From NCBI GenBank assembly GCA_003558065.1, contig PWMU01000079.1, positions 1 through 64,000 on the forward strand: 64,000 nucleotides of DNA, given 5' to 3'. The DNA comes from Opitutia bacterium (GTDB taxonomy: Bacteria; Verrucomicrobiota; Verrucomicrobiia; Opitutales; T3Sed10-336). The notes under the pieces are model-generated. The model was not told the origin of the DNA, searched no databases, and worked only from the letters and a program-made list of their open reading frames with translations. Each line of letters begins with the position of its first letter. The first letter of the stretch is position 1. Positions 17,130-25,923 of this stretch are shown piece by piece. The translations under genes and the position numbers were made by a program.

Positions 17130-17702
17130 TTAGTGAGAGTGCCATCGATGGAGCGGTTCATCGACCCAGGCCGGGGTGATGAAATCGGGACTCTCGGGGG
17201 CGGTTTCGCCATTCCTCCGGGCGCGTGTCTCGAGTTCACGGAGAGTGGGCACGTCCCATCGGGCGCGCTCCCGGTCGTTGGTTTGTGGATCGACATCCCA
17301 AAGGTGTTGGCCCTCTTCGTCGGCTATCGTGCCGGTTCCGTACTTCTGTGGCATTCCCTGACGCATCAGCCACCGGTCCAGCGACGCGGCGGCGAGCCAT
17401 CGGGCCGGACGGTGGCCCAGTTTCGCTGCGGCGACGGCCAGGGTGTGCGTTTGCCAAATGTCGTCGATGTTGTCGCTCCGTTGAAAAATGACAGCGGCGC
17501 GGTAGTAATCCTCCGGCGCGGTTATACCTCCGGATTCAATCAGGGCGGATGCCCGTTCCCGCCGCCTGATTTCGCGTTGTCGGAGCTCCCAGTGCTCGGG
17601 GGTTCCGTAGGCTGTTGAGGTTCGCTTCTCGCTTTGATCCGCCCGGAATAGACTCAACAATTCTTCGTTCATCGCGGTTAACTCTGGATGGATTGGCGTC
17701 AC
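17130..17702 (-). CDS. DUF6624-like hypothetical protein
   Basis: A 190-residue soluble protein. The core APEDYYRAAVIFQRSDN...HTLAVAAAKLGHRPARWLAAASLDRWLM followed by GMPQKYGTGT matches the pattern of DUF6624 proteins, which have no established function. An internal ATG at 17672 (MNEELLSLF) gives an alternative start after a short polar lead. It precedes the deaminase gene with no gap. Confidence 0.7.
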   Translation of the reverse strand: MTPIHPELTAMNEELLSLFRADQSEKRTSTAYGTPEHWELRQREIRRRERASALIESGGITAPEDYYRAAVIFQRSDNIDDIWQTHTLAVAAAKLGHRPARWLAAASLDRWLMRQGMPQKYGTGTIADEEGQHLWDVDPQTNDRERARWDVPTLRELETRARRNGETAPESPDFITPAWVDEPLHRWHSH

Positions 17703-18059
17703 CCCGGCTCAAATCAATTACTTGAGGAATGAAGGTGTCTGAGTTGTTACAGGAACTGTCAACAAGGCAGGCCGTGTTGAAATCCAGCCTGGATTGAATT
17801 CAAATGAAGGGAACTCCTGATGTTGCTTATAGTAGTATTGTGAGGTTAGAGAGTGAAGCGGCACTCTGCCAAGCTTGTTTTTTAAAACTTTTTCACAATT
17901 AGAAAAGGTTATAATAAAAAATTAGATTCTTTTGTCCAATATGCTGTAGTTTTAGTTTGATTTAGTGTTTTGCCTGTCAATGCGATAAGTCCGCCCCTTC
18001 GAAGGTCGCGGGAGAAACCATAAAGGGGCTGAGGTAATCGGCGGAGCGCAGGTTTGAGA
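17703..18059. other. AT-rich intergenic region
   Basis: This 357-base gap contains a strikingly AT-rich block at about 17870-17960, unlike the surrounding GC-rich DNA. It should hold the promoter for the leftward DUF6624-like gene and the 3' end of the histidine kinase transcript. No gene, tRNA or clear promoter pair was found. Confidence 0.5.
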
Positions 18060-19769
18060 TCAGCCCGGCGAAGGCAGAGTGATGCGCAGGGAGGTTCCTC
18101 CGATATCGGATCGAAGGACTTCAATGCTGCCGTGGTGGCTGTCGAGAATCCGCTTAACAATGGCCATCCCCAGGCCCGTTCCCTCCTGCCGGCCCGTAAG
18201 GAAGGAGTCAAAAATCCTTTCCCTGACCTCGTCCGGAATGCCGCAGCCGGTGTCGGTGATCGTCAGTTCCACCCGGGGCGTTCCGTTGTCATGAAATACC
18301 TTCTTCAAATCCAGGAAGAGGTCGCCGCCCTCCGGCATCGATTGAAGCGCGTTGAACACAAGGTTGAGTACGACCTGCTGCAGTTGCTCCGGGTTTCCTT
18401 CGATCTCGAGCGGGTCCGGAGGTTCCTCGTAATGGAGGCGAATCCGGGCCTGTTCGAGCTTGAGTCGCATGAGAATGAGGGTGTCCCTGAGGATCCCCTG
18501 CAGCGTGCAGCGGGAATGAACGTCCTCCGAGGACTTGGCGAAGTTGAGCACCCGGCTGACGATCGATTCCAGGTGATCCAGTTTTTCCTCGATAACCGCG
18601 CCGTCCCGGGCTCTTGGATCGTTCTCCGGAAACTGCAGATCGAGGGATTGAAACAGCAGTTTGATGACGGTCAGAGGATTTCGGATTTCGTGAGCGACTT
18701 CCGATGCGAGCAGCCCGAGGGCGTTGAGCCGTTCGGTCAGGCGAAGCTGTTCCTCGCTTTGGAAAACGCGTGCGTAGAGCCTGGCGTTTTGAATCGCGAC
18801 GGCCCCGAGGCTGGCCATGGCGGCAACGAGTCGCTTTTCTTCATCGTTGAATCGGTGCGGGTGGGACGTGTAGGCGTTGAGTACGCCGATGACTTCCCCG
18901 TCGTAGATGATCGGCGTGATCAGGAGCGAGATCAACCCTTCGCTTCGGATGGCCTGCAGGACGGGAAGGCTCTCCTCGGTCTTGAGCAGGTCCAGGACCT
19001 CGATTTGCTTTTTGCGCCTGATGGCCGCTCCCACGCTGCTTTCATCGATCGACAGGGGAGGGAGCCCGGCAAACGAGCCGGAGTCGCCATTGACCGAGTA
19101 AAGCTCCATGTGGTCGGTTTCGCCGGCTGTCAGGAACACCGCGCAGAGACGACAGGCGATGATCTTTCGCGCTTCCAGGGTGATGCTGTCGATGATTTCC
19201 TGGAGTTCGAGCTTGGAGACAAGCCTTTGGCCGATGGTGAGCACCGATTCCAGCTGGCTCGCCTTGGTCTTGAGTTGCTGGATAAGCCAGAGGTTGCGGG
19301 CAACCCGGGTGGCCTCCGCCGTTATCAGAAGGAGGAATTTCAGATCCTCTTCCCCAAAGGCGTCGGGTGTGTCGCTGTCGATATTGACGACGCCGATAAT
19401 CCGGCCCCGGTCTTCCATGGGAACCGTCAGCTCGGAGCGCACCGAGTCGCGGATTCTGAAGTAGCGCGGTTCAGTACGTACATCGCGCACCAGAAGCGGT
19501 TTTCCGTGCAGGGCGACCCAGCCGGTTACGCCCACACCCGGTTTCAGGCTCATTCCGGCGTCGTCGCCCGACAGCCCTTCGGCTACCTCGATTTCAAGGT
19601 GTCCGCTGTCGGGATTGATCAGAGCGATGGATCCGCTGCCGGCGCCGAAGATGCTGACGATTTCCCCGAGGATCAGAGCCAGTGCCTCCCGCGGGTCTTC
19701 GGTCTTTCCAGCCAGGCTGCTGATCCGGTAAAGGGTGTCGATCGCGGAAGACCGGCTTAAGTCATTCAT
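18060..19769 (-). CDS. Sensor histidine kinase with two GAF domains
   Basis: A 569-residue soluble kinase. GAF domain 1 spans residues about 20-170 (GSIALINPDSGHLEI, LTVPMEDRGRIIGVVNIDS), GAF domain 2 about 190-345 (LITPIIYDGEVIGVLNAY). The HisKA H-box EVAHEIRNPLT lies near residue 360, and HATPase_c carries N-box LNLVFNALQSMPEG, DTGCGIP and GTGLGMAIVKRIL. There is no membrane segment, so the signal is internal. No response regulator is adjacent. It lies downstream of glnD on the same strand, which suggests but does not prove a link to nitrogen status. Confidence 0.9.
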   Translation of the reverse strand: MNDLSRSSAIDTLYRISSLAGKTEDPREALALILGEIVSIFGAGSGSIALINPDSGHLEIEVAEGLSGDDAGMSLKPGVGVTGWVALHGKPLLVRDVRTEPRYFRIRDSVRSELTVPMEDRGRIIGVVNIDSDTPDAFGEEDLKFLLLITAEATRVARNLWLIQQLKTKASQLESVLTIGQRLVSKLELQEIIDSITLEARKIIACRLCAVFLTAGETDHMELYSVNGDSGSFAGLPPLSIDESSVGAAIRRKKQIEVLDLLKTEESLPVLQAIRSEGLISLLITPIIYDGEVIGVLNAYTSHPHRFNDEEKRLVAAMASLGAVAIQNARLYARVFQSEEQLRLTERLNALGLLASEVAHEIRNPLTVIKLLFQSLDLQFPENDPRARDGAVIEEKLDHLESIVSRVLNFAKSSEDVHSRCTLQGILRDTLILMRLKLEQARIRLHYEEPPDPLEIEGNPEQLQQVVLNLVFNALQSMPEGGDLFLDLKKVFHDNGTPRVELTITDTGCGIPDEVRERIFDSFLTGRQEGTGLGMAIVKRILDSHHGSIEVLRSDIGGTSLRITLPSPG

Positions 19770-19897
19770 CGGGTGGTGGCGCGGGTTGCGGAAGGAGAGT
19801 GTTGAGTGGAGCGGGTTGCGGGTGGAGTGGCAATGGGAAATGAGATATCACAGATAACCGGCGACGAAAAACCAGGAACCCCGAACCGGGAAAGGGC

Positions 19898-22819
19898 TCA
19901 TTCCGGAGCGATCGCTGCGCTGAGAGCCTCCTGGAGCTTCAGTAGATTGGTTTCGTCATCGCCTTTCGCGGGATCGATGTTCTCAATATAGAAGGTGTCG
20001 AGCGCGACGTCGCGTTCGGTCGCGATCCGGGCGAAGGTGATGTCGTAGCCGTAGTCGAAGAGGATGCGGGAGATCTCGTAGAGGAGGCCGATTTTGTCGT
20101 TCGCCTGAATCTCCACGATGGTTCGCTTCAGCGACAATTCGTTGTAAACCTGGACATTCGACGGAATAGAGGCCTCGAGGCGGGGCTTTTCCTGGCGGTA
20201 AAGGGATTTTTCCTTCTTCTTCTTCCGGCGGGCATCGCCCAGGACTTCCGGGAATATATCCTTCTTAGAGGTGAGCGCTCTTTCGAGGGTTTTCCGGAAC
20301 GTGTCCCGGGCTTCCTGGCTTTGCACCATCCCGCGCCCGGGTTCGACCACGTAGAAGGTGTCGATCGCGATGTGGTCGGACCGGGTAATGACTTTTGCGG
20401 TCAGGATATTGAGGCCGGCCGCGATGAAGGCTCCCGCCATTTTGCTGAACAGTCCCGCCCGGTCCCAGGTGACGACGTCGACGATGGTGATGCTGCGGTC
20501 CACGTCGTCATTCCAGTCTATGATCGGAATGAGCGCGCCCTCGGCTTCGCTCTGGGCGGCGATATTCGCCAGGAGCTGGTGAATCAGTTTGATGTGAAGG
20601 ATGATCTCCCCGGTGTCGGTGTTGGTGAAGTACCGTTCCGGCAGCAGGTTGAAGTGGGCCGTGATCTCTTCCTCGCTGATTCCGGGAATCTTCTGCTCGA
20701 TGACGCTTTTGGAGATCATCTTTTTCCGCTCCGTGTGCTTTTGATCAATCGTGGCCCCGAGGGTGAGTTTTTCGGCGGTCGATTGGTACAGCTGGGTGTG
20801 GAGCGTGTCCTTGAAACTGTTCCAAAGGTTCGCGGCCGTGGCCCGGGCGTCGCAGAAAGTGTGGACGTAGAGGTGGCGGAGGTTGTCCAGATTCTCAACC
20901 TGTTCGGCGAACAACGCGGCCGTACGGGGATCCTCGACGTCGTACTTTTGCCAGATCCGGGTCATCAGCAGATGGTTGCGTATTACAAAATCGACCTGTC
21001 GGCACTTTTCCTCCTCGATTTCCATTCGTGTAAGAACGTTTCGTGCCAGTTTGGCGCCGGATTCCGCGTGACCCGCCACTCCCGTCGATTTGCCGATATC
21101 GTGGAGGAAAAGGATCAGGTAAAGGAGTTTGGGGTAGGGGGTTTGCCGGAGAACCGCGCGGTATTTTTCCATGACGGGATCCTCTCCCGCGAAAACGCTG
21201 TCCAGCTCGGCGAGTGTATTCAGAGTATGGATGTCGGCGGTGTAGCGGTGATAAAATTCGTGCTGGACGAGGCAGGTGAGCCGGCCGAATTCGGGAACGA
21301 ATTTCCCGAGGACTCCCAGATCGTGCATCAGGATCAATGTGGGGTACACCTGCCCGGCTTGCTGGAGAATCGTTGCGAAACTGATGTTGGGCCGGGGGGA
21401 GCGGATGACGTCGTTGGTGATGAGATGAACCGATTCCTGGATGAGGCTGGTCAGTTCAAAATCCATCCGGCAGTTGAGCTGCTGGCAGTGCCGGAAGACG
21501 CGGATAAGGCGCTCGGGATCCTTCCTGAAGACATCCCGCATTTCGAAGGTCAATTCGTTTCCCCGCAGAAGAAAGCCGTCGAACTGTTTCTGACGGTCGA
21601 ATTTGCGGGCCCTGATGACTTCCCGGAAGGAGACCCGGTCAGTCGCACGATGGTCCTGCCGGAGCGCCAGGCGCTGTTCCAGCAGTTGCGAGGTGCGGAA
21701 GACGGTTTGCGCGTGCATGTAGTAATCGCGCATAAAAATTTCGACCCGCTTGAAGATGTCTTCTTCTTCATAACCGAGATTCCGGGCCACTACGGGCTGG
21801 CTCTCGAGGTCGAGTAGATCCGTCGGGTGACGACTGATGAAATGCAGTTCGTTGCGGACGCGCATCAGGAAGTCGTAGGCGCGCCGGTAATCCTTCTCTT
21901 CCTTGTGCTGCAGATAGTTGTGCTCGCAGAGGTCCGCCATGCGTTCGATGCCGAGTTTGATGCGCGCCATCCACAGGGTGTTCTGGTAATCGCGAAGCCC
22001 GCCGACGCCGCTTTTGATGTCGGGTTCCTGCAGGAAAATCGTGTTCTGGAAGCGCTCGCGCCGGCCGGCCTGGTCGTGGAGGCGCGCTTCCAGGTACTTG
22101 TGCGGATTCTCCTTTTGGTAGAAGTTCTTATAGGCGTGATGGAAGATATTGAAAAGCTCCTCGGAGCCCGCGACCAGCCTCCCTTCAAGCAGCGACGTTT
22201 TCGTCCGAATATCTTTTCGCGCTTCTTCAATGACTTCGTTGATGGTCCGGGTGGAGTGACCGATTTTCAGCCGGAGATCCCAAAGCGGGTAGAGAACTTC
22301 GTTGGAGAGCAGTTCCTGGAAGGTCTTCAGGTGTTTTCCGCGCGATCTGGCCGGAAAGAGAAACATGATGTCGATATCGCTCAACGGAGACAATTCCGCC
22401 CGGCCGTATCCGCCCAGTCCCAGCAGGCACACGGGGGTGGACGGGACTCCGTGGTCATGGGCGAACCTCTCGAGGGCCTGGGAGAAAAGGTGCTGGAGAA
22501 GGAGATCGATCACACAGGACCGCGCAAGGGCGACATTCAGCCCCGATTCACCCGAACGGTGACGGCGCAGGATCATTTCGTTCTCCAGGCTGAGAAACTG
22601 CTTGTAAATGGCCAGCCGGTCGTTCCGGGTCAGGTGGTCTGAGATATCGAGCCGCGTCGCGGCATGTTTCTGGATTCGCTTCAGCATGTCGGCGGTTTGT
22701 TCTTCGGCCTCCGGATTCAGGCTTTTTGAGGCGGGAGACCCCGTCCTGGGCACAGGAGCCCCGGCGGCGAACCCGTCGCCGTAGGAGACGTTCTCGGGAT
22801 ATGTCTCCTCTCGGTCCAT
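19898..22819 (-). CDS. glnD: [Protein-PII] uridylyltransferase/uridylyl-removing enzyme
   Basis: A 973-residue bifunctional enzyme. The nucleotidyltransferase site reads GLGGYGRAELSPLSDIDIMF near residues 131-152 (Gly-rich loop plus metal-binding DID). A helical linker is followed by an HD domain (FLHDIGKSTGVAGHAESG, near residue 570) for uridylyl removal, and two C-terminal ACT domains (near 783 and 913) for glutamine sensing. This is the full GlnD architecture: it uridylylates PII at low glutamine and removes UMP at high glutamine. The start ATG at 22819 is 142 bases from divergent valS. The histidine kinase gene follows downstream. Confidence 0.92.
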   Translation of the reverse strand: MDREETYPENVSYGDGFAAGAPVPRTGSPASKSLNPEAEEQTADMLKRIQKHAATRLDISDHLTRNDRLAIYKQFLSLENEMILRRHRSGESGLNVALARSCVIDLLLQHLFSQALERFAHDHGVPSTPVCLLGLGGYGRAELSPLSDIDIMFLFPARSRGKHLKTFQELLSNEVLYPLWDLRLKIGHSTRTINEVIEEARKDIRTKTSLLEGRLVAGSEELFNIFHHAYKNFYQKENPHKYLEARLHDQAGRRERFQNTIFLQEPDIKSGVGGLRDYQNTLWMARIKLGIERMADLCEHNYLQHKEEKDYRRAYDFLMRVRNELHFISRHPTDLLDLESQPVVARNLGYEEEDIFKRVEIFMRDYYMHAQTVFRTSQLLEQRLALRQDHRATDRVSFREVIRARKFDRQKQFDGFLLRGNELTFEMRDVFRKDPERLIRVFRHCQQLNCRMDFELTSLIQESVHLITNDVIRSPRPNISFATILQQAGQVYPTLILMHDLGVLGKFVPEFGRLTCLVQHEFYHRYTADIHTLNTLAELDSVFAGEDPVMEKYRAVLRQTPYPKLLYLILFLHDIGKSTGVAGHAESGAKLARNVLTRMEIEEEKCRQVDFVIRNHLLMTRIWQKYDVEDPRTAALFAEQVENLDNLRHLYVHTFCDARATAANLWNSFKDTLHTQLYQSTAEKLTLGATIDQKHTERKKMISKSVIEQKIPGISEEEITAHFNLLPERYFTNTDTGEIILHIKLIHQLLANIAAQSEAEGALIPIIDWNDDVDRSITIVDVVTWDRAGLFSKMAGAFIAAGLNILTAKVITRSDHIAIDTFYVVEPGRGMVQSQEARDTFRKTLERALTSKKDIFPEVLGDARRKKKKEKSLYRQEKPRLEASIPSNVQVYNELSLKRTIVEIQANDKIGLLYEISRILFDYGYDITFARIATERDVALDTFYIENIDPAKGDDETNLLKLQEALSAAIAPE

Positions 22820-22961
22820 GGAAACTCAAATTGGCGAATGATGGAGGGAGCCTAATGCCCGGCCGCCGGGCGGATAGTCATCGAGAAACGGCCCGTCACC
22901 GGCTGGATCCCTGAAATAAATTGAAATTGCCGGACAATCCGGCTTACTGCTACCTTTTTCC

Positions 22962-25673
22962 ATGCCAGAAATCAGTAAAGCATACGATCCGCATCACGTC
23001 GAATTCCGATGGTATAAGACCTGGATCGACAGCCATTGTTTCCGGGGTCGTCCCGATCCGGAGAGGGAACCTTACTGCATCGTGATCCCCCCGCCGAACG
23101 TGACCGGCGTCCTCACCATGGGGCACGTGCTCAACAACACCCTTCAGGACATCCTCATTCGTCGCGCCCGGCAGAAGGGGAAGGAGGCCATGTGGCTTCC
23201 CGGAACCGATCATGCCGGAATCGCCACGCAGACGCGGGTTGAGCGCGATCTGCGCCAGAACGAGGGCCTTACCCGGCGCGACCTGGGGCGGGAGAAGTTT
23301 CTGGAGAAGGCCTGGGAGTGGAAGGAGAAACACGGCGGCATCATCATCGAGCAGTTGAAGCGGCTCGGGTGTTCCTGCGATTGGGAACGGGAGGTGTTCA
23401 CCATGGACCCCGACTACAGCACCCGCGTGCAGGAGGCTTTTGTCCGGCTGTTCCGCGAGGGATTCATTTACCGGGGCAAGCGCATGGTCAACTGGTGCCC
23501 CGCCAGTCTCACGGCCCTCTCGGACGAAGAGGTGATCATGAAGTCTCGGAACAGCGTCCTCTACCACATGCGCTACGAGCTGGTCGACCGCCCCGGGGAA
23601 TTCCTGGAGATTTCAACGACCCGCCCGGAAACCCTCATGGGTGACACCGCCGTCGCCGTTCACCCGGATGACGAGCGCTACAAGCATTTGGTCGGCGAAA
23701 AGGTGTGGCGCCCGTTCCCGCGGGAGGCCATCCCCGTCATTGCGGACTCCTACATCGATCCGGAATTCGGAACCGGCGTTCTCAAAGTGACCCCGGCCCA
23801 CGACAAGGCGGACTTCGACATCGGGCAGCGCCACGACCTGCCCGTCCGCGACGTTTTCAATCCCGACGCCACCCTCAACGAACTGGCGGGCGAGGAGTTC
23901 GCCGGAATCGACCGTTTCGAGGCCAGGAAAGTCGCCGCCCGCAAGCTTGAGGAAGCGGGATTGCTCCTTAAGGAGGAGCCGTATGAGAACAGCGTCGGCT
24001 TCAGCGAACGCGCCGACGTCCCCATCGAGCCCCGCCTTTCCGAGCAGTGGTTTCTCCAGTACCCGAAAGTGGAGGAAGCCAAGGCCGTCGTGCGGGACGG
24101 CCTCATCCGTTTCTATCCCGAGCGTTGGTCAAAGATCTACCTCCATTGGCTCGACAATATCCAGGACTGGTGCATCAGCCGCCAGCTCTGGTGGGGGCAC
24201 CGCATCCCGGTCTGGTACCGGAAGGGAGCGGACAGGTCGCTTCCTGAAAACTGGCATGTCGCCGTCCATCCGCCGGAGGATCCGGAAAACTGGGAGCAGG
24301 AAGAGGATGTCCTCGACACCTGGGCCTCTTCCTGGCTCTGGCCCTTCGCCACGTTGGGGTGGCCGGATCCGGAGGAGGAGGGGAAGCAGGGGCTCGACTA
24401 TTTCTACCCGACCAGCGCGCTGGTGACCGGCCCCGACATCATCTTCTTCTGGGTCGCCCGCATGATTATGGCCGGACTCCAGTTCATGCGGCCCGGAGAG
24501 CCCGCGGAGCGCCGGATTCCTTTTCGTGACGTGTACTACACGGGAATCATACGCGACATCCAGGGCCGGAAGATGTCCAAGTCGCTCGGCAACTCCCCCG
24601 ACCCGATCGATCTGATCGACCGCTACGGCGCCGACGGCCTCCGGCTGGGCATCATGCTGATCGCCCCGAAAGGCCAGGATATCCGTTTCAGTGAGGACCG
24701 GGTCGAAACCGGCCGCCACTTCTGCAACAAGCTCTGGAACGCCTGCCGCTACCGGCAGATGTCCGGGGCAATGAGCGACAACGGGTCGCTCGAGGCAATT
24801 GGTTCGCGCATTCGTCCCGAGGTTTTCGACGACGACGACCACTTTATCCTGGTGCGTCTGCTCGAAGCGACGGAAACCGTTGACCGCGCGCTCGATGGGT
24901 ACGAGTTCACCGGCGCAGCCCAGAAGCTGTTCACGTTCTTCTGGACCGACTTCTGCGACTGGTACCTGGAGGTCTCCAAAACCCGTTCCGACGAGGCCGG
25001 GGTGCGCGACACCGGCCTGGCGCTTCAGGATTTCGTGATCCGGCAATTGCTGCTCATGTTGCACCCGTATATTCCCTTCATCACTGAAGAGTTGTGGCAT
25101 GATCTTGGATACGGAACCGAATCGGACTATATCCAGGATGTGCGAATGCCCGGCGCCGCCTCTTTGAGAAAAGCGCTGGAGTCGGCCGGAGTGTCGCTGG
25201 ATGAGCACGCGGAGCGGAAAACAGTCAACCTTCAGGCGTTTGTCACCCGCGCCCGCGCCCTCAAGGCCGACTACAACCTGGCCAATCGCCGGGACCTTTC
25301 GTTTTTTGTCCAGGCCGGGAGCGATGCGCGGCAGCAGATCGAAGCGTCCCTCGACAAGCTCAAGACGCTGATCGGCGCCTCCGCCATCTCGTTCGAGCCG
25401 GCCGGTGACGCCGCTCCCGCCGTGGTGACGGATCTCGGCACCATTCAGCTCGACCTTTCCGAAGCGGTCGACATCGAGGCGGAAAAAGAACGCCTCGGCA
25501 AGGAGCTGGCCAAGCTGGAGAAACAGGTTGCCGTCGGCGAGGGCAAGTTGAAGAACGAAAAGTTCACCTCGAACGCCCCGCCCGAAATCGTCGAAGGCGC
25601 CCGCCGACAGTTGAACGAACTGAAGGGGAAAAAAGCCGAAATCGAAAAACTCCTCGGCGCGCTGTCGGGCTGA
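22962..25673 (+). CDS. valS: Valyl-tRNA synthetase
   Basis: A 903-residue class Ia synthetase. The HIGH signature appears as MGHVL near residue 52 within PPNVTGVLTMGHVLNNTLQD, and the KMSKS loop as GRKMSKSLGNSPDPIDL near residue 536. The editing domain carries STTRPETLMGDTAVAVHP and the zinc-less NWCPASLTALSDEE segment typical of ValRS. The anticodon-binding domain and a C-terminal coiled coil (about 830-903, KERLGKELAKLEKQV) complete the protein. It charges tRNA-Val and edits mischarged threonine. It is divergent from glnD. Confidence 0.97.
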   Translation: MPEISKAYDPHHVEFRWYKTWIDSHCFRGRPDPEREPYCIVIPPPNVTGVLTMGHVLNNTLQDILIRRARQKGKEAMWLPGTDHAGIATQTRVERDLRQNEGLTRRDLGREKFLEKAWEWKEKHGGIIIEQLKRLGCSCDWEREVFTMDPDYSTRVQEAFVRLFREGFIYRGKRMVNWCPASLTALSDEEVIMKSRNSVLYHMRYELVDRPGEFLEISTTRPETLMGDTAVAVHPDDERYKHLVGEKVWRPFPREAIPVIADSYIDPEFGTGVLKVTPAHDKADFDIGQRHDLPVRDVFNPDATLNELAGEEFAGIDRFEARKVAARKLEEAGLLLKEEPYENSVGFSERADVPIEPRLSEQWFLQYPKVEEAKAVVRDGLIRFYPERWSKIYLHWLDNIQDWCISRQLWWGHRIPVWYRKGADRSLPENWHVAVHPPEDPENWEQEEDVLDTWASSWLWPFATLGWPDPEEEGKQGLDYFYPTSALVTGPDIIFFWVARMIMAGLQFMRPGEPAERRIPFRDVYYTGIIRDIQGRKMSKSLGNSPDPIDLIDRYGADGLRLGIMLIAPKGQDIRFSEDRVETGRHFCNKLWNACRYRQMSGAMSDNGSLEAIGSRIRPEVFDDDDHFILVRLLEATETVDRALDGYEFTGAAQKLFTFFWTDFCDWYLEVSKTRSDEAGVRDTGLALQDFVIRQLLLMLHPYIPFITEELWHDLGYGTESDYIQDVRMPGAASLRKALESAGVSLDEHAERKTVNLQAFVTRARALKADYNLANRRDLSFFVQAGSDARQQIEASLDKLKTLIGASAISFEPAGDAAPAVVTDLGTIQLDLSEAVDIEAEKERLGKELAKLEKQVAVGEGKLKNEKFTSNAPPEIVEGARRQLNELKGKKAEIEKLLGALSG

Positions 25674-25923
25674 TGCCCGGCAACCTCCGGGGTTTCGGAG
25701 CAGGCCGCCGCTGTTGGGCGTTTCCGAACGAATGGCATCCTGATACGAGGGTGCCCCGGCCTTTTCTGTGCGATCCCGGCTGTACAGGTACAGAAACAAA
25801 TGCCTCGACCTGACGTGTGGAAATATCGGACGCTGTCTTCAACCCGTGACCGCGATATCCTGGCTCTGCTCACGGATTAGACTGTTGCCGGGTTCCGCTG
25901 ACTCAATCCGATCCGTTCCCAGA
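25674..25923. other. Intergenic region after valS
   Basis: About 250 bases without a supported gene. A GTCGGGC-TGAT-GCCCGGC hairpin overlaps the valS stop and a second CTCCG/CGGAG hairpin follows, a possible terminator without a T-run. The rest is presumed leader of the next gene. Confidence 0.4.

Noticed and set aside
20321-21817. Long plus-strand open frame opposite glnD (498 codons)
   Set aside because: It is the antisense shadow of glnD; no domain pattern, and glnD has full family motifs.
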